Part shown: in pieces, positions 13,393-16,098 of the stretch
Layout of the letters: each line of letters starts with the position of its first letter
How positions within the stretch are numbered: the stretch's first letter is position 1
Assembly (NCBI GenBank): GCA_001802655.1
Contig: MGZO01000094.1
Span: 14,023-30,120 of the forward strand
DNA length: 16,098 nt
Direction: 5' to 3'
DNA from: Hydrogenophilales bacterium RIFOXYD1_FULL_62_11
GTDB taxonomy: Bacteria > Pseudomonadota > Gammaproteobacteria > Burkholderiales > Thiobacillaceae
The notes under the pieces: model-generated
What the model was told of the DNA's origin: nothing
Seen by the model: only the letters and a program-made list of their open reading frames with translations
Databases searched by the model: none
Translations under genes and position numbers: made by a program

Positions 13393-15414
13393 TTAGTGCG
13401 CAGCGGGCTTGAACAGCTTGGATTTATCGACCAGATCCACGTGGGCACGCTTGAAGCAGTTCCACTGTTTGGAGTTCTTGTCGTAGACCGAGTTCACGAA
13501 ACAATGCCAGTTTTCTTCATCGACAAAGTTCTTGTCCATGCGGTAGTAGAAGCCGGGGTAACGGCTTTCTTCGCGGAACTGGATGTGCTTCATGTGGGCT
13601 TCCGCCGTCAGGATGCGGTGGTAGTTTTCCCAGGCGCGGAGCAGTTCGTGCAGGTCTTTCGCACGCATTTTCTCTGCGTCTTCCTTCAGCATGTTCAGCT
13701 TGTCCTCTGCCACGCCCAGCATGTTTGCGTTGGTCGTGTAGTAGGTGGCGACGCCAGCAACATACTCGTCCATGATCTTCTGCAGACGGAACTGCAGCAT
13801 CTTGGGCGTGATGTAGTTGGGGTTGACGTCGATCGCCGTGGTGTAGTCCTTGTGCTCGAGGAAGGTACGCACCGGCTTGTAGATGTCTTCCACCAGCTGC
13901 TCGACGGAGGTGTCGAGTTCGGGCTTCATGTCCTTGTTGTCGATGCAGTACTTGACCATGGACTTGGCGCACATGCGGCCTTCGGCGTGCGAGCCGGAGG
14001 AGAACTTGTGGCCGGATGCGCCCACGCCGTCGCCGGCAGTGAACAGACCCTTGACCGTGGTCATCGAGCGGTAGCCCCAACTCCAGCCCTTGGGCAGGTG
14101 AGCCGGAATCTTGGCAGCGTCAGCGTGATCTTCGGAAGTCGGTGCGCCCAGATCGGTCGGACCCGACACCCAGATACCGCAACAACCGGAGTGGCTACCC
14201 AGCAGGTAGGGCTCGGTCGGCATCAGTTCGGAGTTTTTCTTCTCCGGCTCGATGTTCTCGCCCACCCAGATGCCGCACTGGCCGACGCACATGTCGAGGA
14301 AGTCTTCCCAGGCTTCAGCTTCCAGGTGCTTCACTTCGCGCGGGGTCAGCGTTTCACGCAGTTTTGCCAAAGCGGTCACGGTGTCCATGTAAATGGGGCC
14401 GCGGCCTTCCTTCATTTCCTTCAGCATCAGGTGGTTACGCAGACACGATGCGGGAACGGCTGCCTGCCCGTAGGGGGGGTAGTCGTTCAGCAGTTCCTTG
14501 TTCTTCACCATGTAGACTTCGCCGTAGGCGTTGACAGCTTGCGCCTTGAACAGCAGAAACCAGGCGCCGACCGGGCCGTAGCCATCCTTGAAGCGGGCGG
14601 GCACGAAGCGGTTTTCCATCATGGTCAGCTCGGCGCCAGCTTCGGCAGCCATCGCGTAGGTCGAACCGGCGTTCCACACCGGGTACCAGGCGCGGCCGGT
14701 GCCTTCACCGACGGAGCGTGGACGGAAGATGTTCACGCAACCACCCGCAGCCAGCAGAATCGCTTTGGCTTTGTATACGACAACCTTGTGGTCGCGGGTC
14801 GAGAAACCGACAGCACCCGCGATGCGCTGCGGGTCGTTCTTGTCGTTGACCAGCTTGACGATGAAGATGCGCTCTTCGATGCGATCCATGCCGAGTGCCT
14901 TCTTGGTGGCTTCAGCAACGATCCATTTGTAGGATTCGCCGTTGATCATGATCTGCCATTTGCCGGAACGCACGGGCTTGCCGCCGTCCTTCAGAGCGGG
15001 CAGTCCTTGGGCGCCGTCATGACGCTCGCCGTTTTCGTCGGTTTTCCAGATCGGCAGGCCCCATTCTTCGAACAAGTGCACGGAATCATCCACGTTTCGG
15101 CCTAGGTCATAGGCCAGGTCGTCGCGGGTGATGCCCATCAGGTCGTTGGAGACCATGCGGGCGTAGTCGGCGGGGTCCTGCTCGGAGCCGATGTAGGTGT
15201 TGATTGCGGACAGACCCTGCGCAACAGCGCCGGAACGGTCCATCGCGGCTTTGTCGACCAGCTTGATCTTCAGGTCGATGCCTGTTTCAGCTTTGGCAGC
15301 ATCTGCCCAGCGCATGACTTCGTAACCAGCGCCGCAGCATGCCATGCCACCGCCAATCAGGAGGATGTCGACTTCCTCCTGGATAACTTCGGGATTACCA
15401 AATTCTCCAGCCAT
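13393..15414 (-). CDS. aprA: Dissimilatory adenylylsulfate (APS) reductase, alpha (FAD) subunit
   Basis: The 673-residue flavoprotein carries the active site of the cytoplasmic AprAB dimer. In a sulfur oxidiser it converts sulfite and AMP to APS, with electrons leaving through AprB. The N-terminal FAD-binding loop IGGGMACCGAGYE is at about residues 20-32, after strand VDILL. R269 in ENRFVPARF and H408 in SHSGCCGIWVSGP match the substrate-binding arginine and histidine known from the Archaeoglobus enzyme (R265, H398). The length is in the normal range for AprA, near the longer sulfate-reducer-like forms; which of the two sulfur-oxidiser AprA lineages this is needs a tree. AGAGGTG precedes the ATG. 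It follows aprB by 27 bases and ends before a strong terminator. A 599-codon open frame on the opposite strand is a coding shadow. Confidence 0.98.
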   Translation of the reverse strand: MAGEFGNPEVIQEEVDILLIGGGMACCGAGYEVMRWADAAKAETGIDLKIKLVDKAAMDRSGAVAQGLSAINTYIGSEQDPADYARMVSNDLMGITRDDLAYDLGRNVDDSVHLFEEWGLPIWKTDENGERHDGAQGLPALKDGGKPVRSGKWQIMINGESYKWIVAEATKKALGMDRIEERIFIVKLVNDKNDPQRIAGAVGFSTRDHKVVVYKAKAILLAAGGCVNIFRPRSVGEGTGRAWYPVWNAGSTYAMAAEAGAELTMMENRFVPARFKDGYGPVGAWFLLFKAQAVNAYGEVYMVKNKELLNDYPPYGQAAVPASCLRNHLMLKEMKEGRGPIYMDTVTALAKLRETLTPREVKHLEAEAWEDFLDMCVGQCGIWVGENIEPEKKNSELMPTEPYLLGSHSGCCGIWVSGPTDLGAPTSEDHADAAKIPAHLPKGWSWGYRSMTTVKGLFTAGDGVGASGHKFSSGSHAEGRMCAKSMVKYCIDNKDMKPELDTSVEQLVEDIYKPVRTFLEHKDYTTAIDVNPNYITPKMLQFRLQKIMDEYVAGVATYYTTNANMLGVAEDKLNMLKEDAEKMRAKDLHELLRAWENYHRILTAEAHMKHIQFREESRYPGFYYRMDKNFVDEENWHCFVNSVYDKNSKQWNCFKRAHVDLVDKSKLFKPAAH

Positions 15415-15441
15415 TTCACACCTCTTTCAATTAATTCTGGA

Positions 15442-15915
15442 TTACTTACGAATCAGTTCGGCAGGGTTGCCAGCGCGGTAACCGCCCATCATGTCGCGGG
15501 TAAAGGATCCCGTGGTTTCGATGTCGGCCATCTTGGGCATGGGCTTGTTGCCGTAAGGATCGATCGAGCCTTCGGGCGTGGTGCGGATCGGGAATTTGAA
15601 ACGCTTCAGCACGCCATTGCGGAACTTGATGGTCCACATGATGGAGTCGGAACCGCGCAGCGGCTGCACCATGCCACCCAGCGGCACAACGTCAGCATAG
15701 TGGCGACATTCGATCGCCTGCTGCGGACAAATCTTCACGCAGGAATAACATTCCCAGCACTGCTCGGGTTCCTGGTTGAATGCGCGCATGGCATGGCCGG
15801 TTTCAGAACCGTCCTTGTCCAGCTTCATCAGATCGTGCGGGCAGATGTACATGCAGGCGGTCTTGTCCTGACCTTTGCATCCGTCGCACTTATCGGTACG
15901 AACATAGGTTGGCAT
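15442..15915 (-). CDS. aprB: Dissimilatory APS reductase, beta (iron-sulfur) subunit
   Basis: The 157-residue ferredoxin-like subunit carries two [4Fe-4S] clusters that pass electrons between the AprA flavin and the external partner. The cluster cysteines are C10, C13, C21 and C25 (with the typical insertion KGQDKTA) and C53, C56, C59 and C63. W54, next to C53, resembles the conserved electron-path tryptophan of the family. The C-terminal tail (about 100-157) is the arm that wraps around AprA. The ATG at 15915 has AAGGAG six bases upstream. It is the first gene of the aprBA unit; upstream lie several inverted repeats. In other sulfur oxidisers aprBA is preceded by sat or aprM or followed by qmo genes, none of which can be recognised here. 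Confidence 0.98.
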   Translation of the reverse strand: MPTYVRTDKCDGCKGQDKTACMYICPHDLMKLDKDGSETGHAMRAFNQEPEQCWECYSCVKICPQQAIECRHYADVVPLGGMVQPLRGSDSIMWTIKFRNGVLKRFKFPIRTTPEGSIDPYGNKPMPKMADIETTGSFTRDMMGGYRAGNPAELIRK

Positions 15916-15927
15916 TACAGTCTCCTT

Positions 15928-15941
15928 AAGTTAGCTAACTT
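15928..15941. promoter_or_regulatory. Perfect 14-bp palindrome abutting the aprB ribosome binding site
   Basis: AAGTTAGCTAACTT is an exact palindrome directly followed (minus strand) by AAGGAG, the aprB ribosome binding site. It may be an operator or a stem beside the initiation site. A further inverted repeat adjoins it on the upstream side. Confidence 0.4.
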
Positions 15942-15956
15942 CCGCGTACGTCGCGG
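15942..15956. promoter_or_regulatory. Short GC-rich inverted repeat in the aprB leader
   Basis: Arms CCGCG and CGCGG are exact complements around five bases and lie directly next to the 14-bp palindrome. Together they suggest a structured aprB leader. On its own the repeat is short enough to be chance in GC-rich DNA. Confidence 0.25.
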
Positions 15957-16036
15957 TCCGCTTAGAACTGAACCCGTCCTTGGCCGGGGCGTATCGCGAG
16001 TCCGCTTCCGGTAGGCTCGTGTCCTAAAACCCTTGT

Positions 16037-16053
16037 CCTGTATTGAATACAGG
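16037..16053. promoter_or_regulatory. Perfect 17-bp palindrome upstream of aprBA, possible operator
   Basis: Arms CCTGTATT and AATACAGG are exact complements around one base, about 120 bases before the aprB start. The core CTGT-N7-ACAG resembles a LexA box but has seven instead of eight central bases. It lies six bases beyond a possible stop codon of an upstream gene, and no T tract follows directly on either strand, so a regulator site is more likely than a terminator. No clear -35/-10 pair was found in the leader. Confidence 0.42.
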
Positions 16054-16059
16054 TAAAAA

Positions 16060-16098
16060 TCATGCGGCCGAGTGACCTTTCAGTTCGACCTTGACGTT
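16060..16098 (-). CDS. Possible last 12 codons of an upstream gene, cut by the window edge
   Basis: On the minus strand the frame entering from the right edge reads NVKVELKGHSAA and then TGA at 16060. A second frame is also open here, so the call rests on the sensible codons and on position just before the aprB leader. In related sulfur oxidisers sat or aprM often precedes aprB, but twelve residues cannot identify the gene. Confidence 0.35.
   Translation of the reverse strand, partial: NVKVELKGHSAA

Noticed and set aside
13306..15105. 599-codon open frame on the plus strand
   Set aside because: It lies opposite aprA, whose full-length family match is certain. The long antisense frame is a by-product of GC-rich codon use and resembles no protein family.
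16037..16053. LexA (SOS) box upstream of aprB
   Set aside because: CTGT and ACAG are seven bases apart instead of eight, and SOS control of APS reductase makes little sense. Kept only as an unassigned palindrome.

Overview
The window looks like a chromosomal segment of a sulfur-oxidising chemolithotrophic betaproteobacterium of the Thiobacillus / Sulfuricella type. This is inferred from a complete aprBA pair (dissimilatory adenylylsulfate reductase), a CbbQ/CbbO-type ATPase and VWA-protein pair, high GC content, and the housekeeping order ispB / rplU-rpmA-obgE. The species cannot be fixed from sequence reading alone.

Layout from left to right. (1) 1-2908, minus strand: a NERD-domain UvrD-like helicase that runs off the left edge, preceded by a DEDDh exonuclease fused to a GIY-YIG nuclease with a UvrC/Cho-like four-cysteine segment. 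(2) 2909-3355: a spacer with a perfect 17-bp palindrome, then tRNA-Pro(CGG) on the minus strand. (3) 3356-6239: ispB (minus) divergent from rplU-rpmA-obgE (plus). A clear sigma70-like promoter precedes rplU, and a rho-independent terminator separates rpmA from obgE. (4) 6249-13232: a tightly packed minus-strand gene set, transcribed right to left as YkgJ-family cysteine-cluster protein, DUF4124 secreted protein, CbbQ-type AAA+ ATPase, nine-TPR GT41/SPINDLY-like glycosyltransferase, CbbO/NorD-type VWA protein and a small unknown protein. (5) 13393-15915: aprB and aprA, minus strand, closed by a strong UUCG-loop terminator. (6) 15916-16098: an aprB leader rich in inverted repeats, and perhaps the last 12 codons of another minus-strand gene.

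How the genes may work together. AprBA interconverts sulfite + AMP and APS, the core of cytoplasmic sulfite oxidation. The gene set behind it holds a MoxR-type AAA+ ATPase and its VWA partner, a class that remodels or activates metalloenzymes such as Rubisco or nitric oxide reductase. It also holds a cysteine-cluster protein of presumed metal-binding type. No Rubisco or Nor genes are visible, so the client of this pair is open. The most unusual point is that the Q and O genes are split by a large, visibly AT-richer glycosyltransferase gene that looks like a later arrival. This six-gene cassette is the best candidate here for an undescribed system; its function is inference only.
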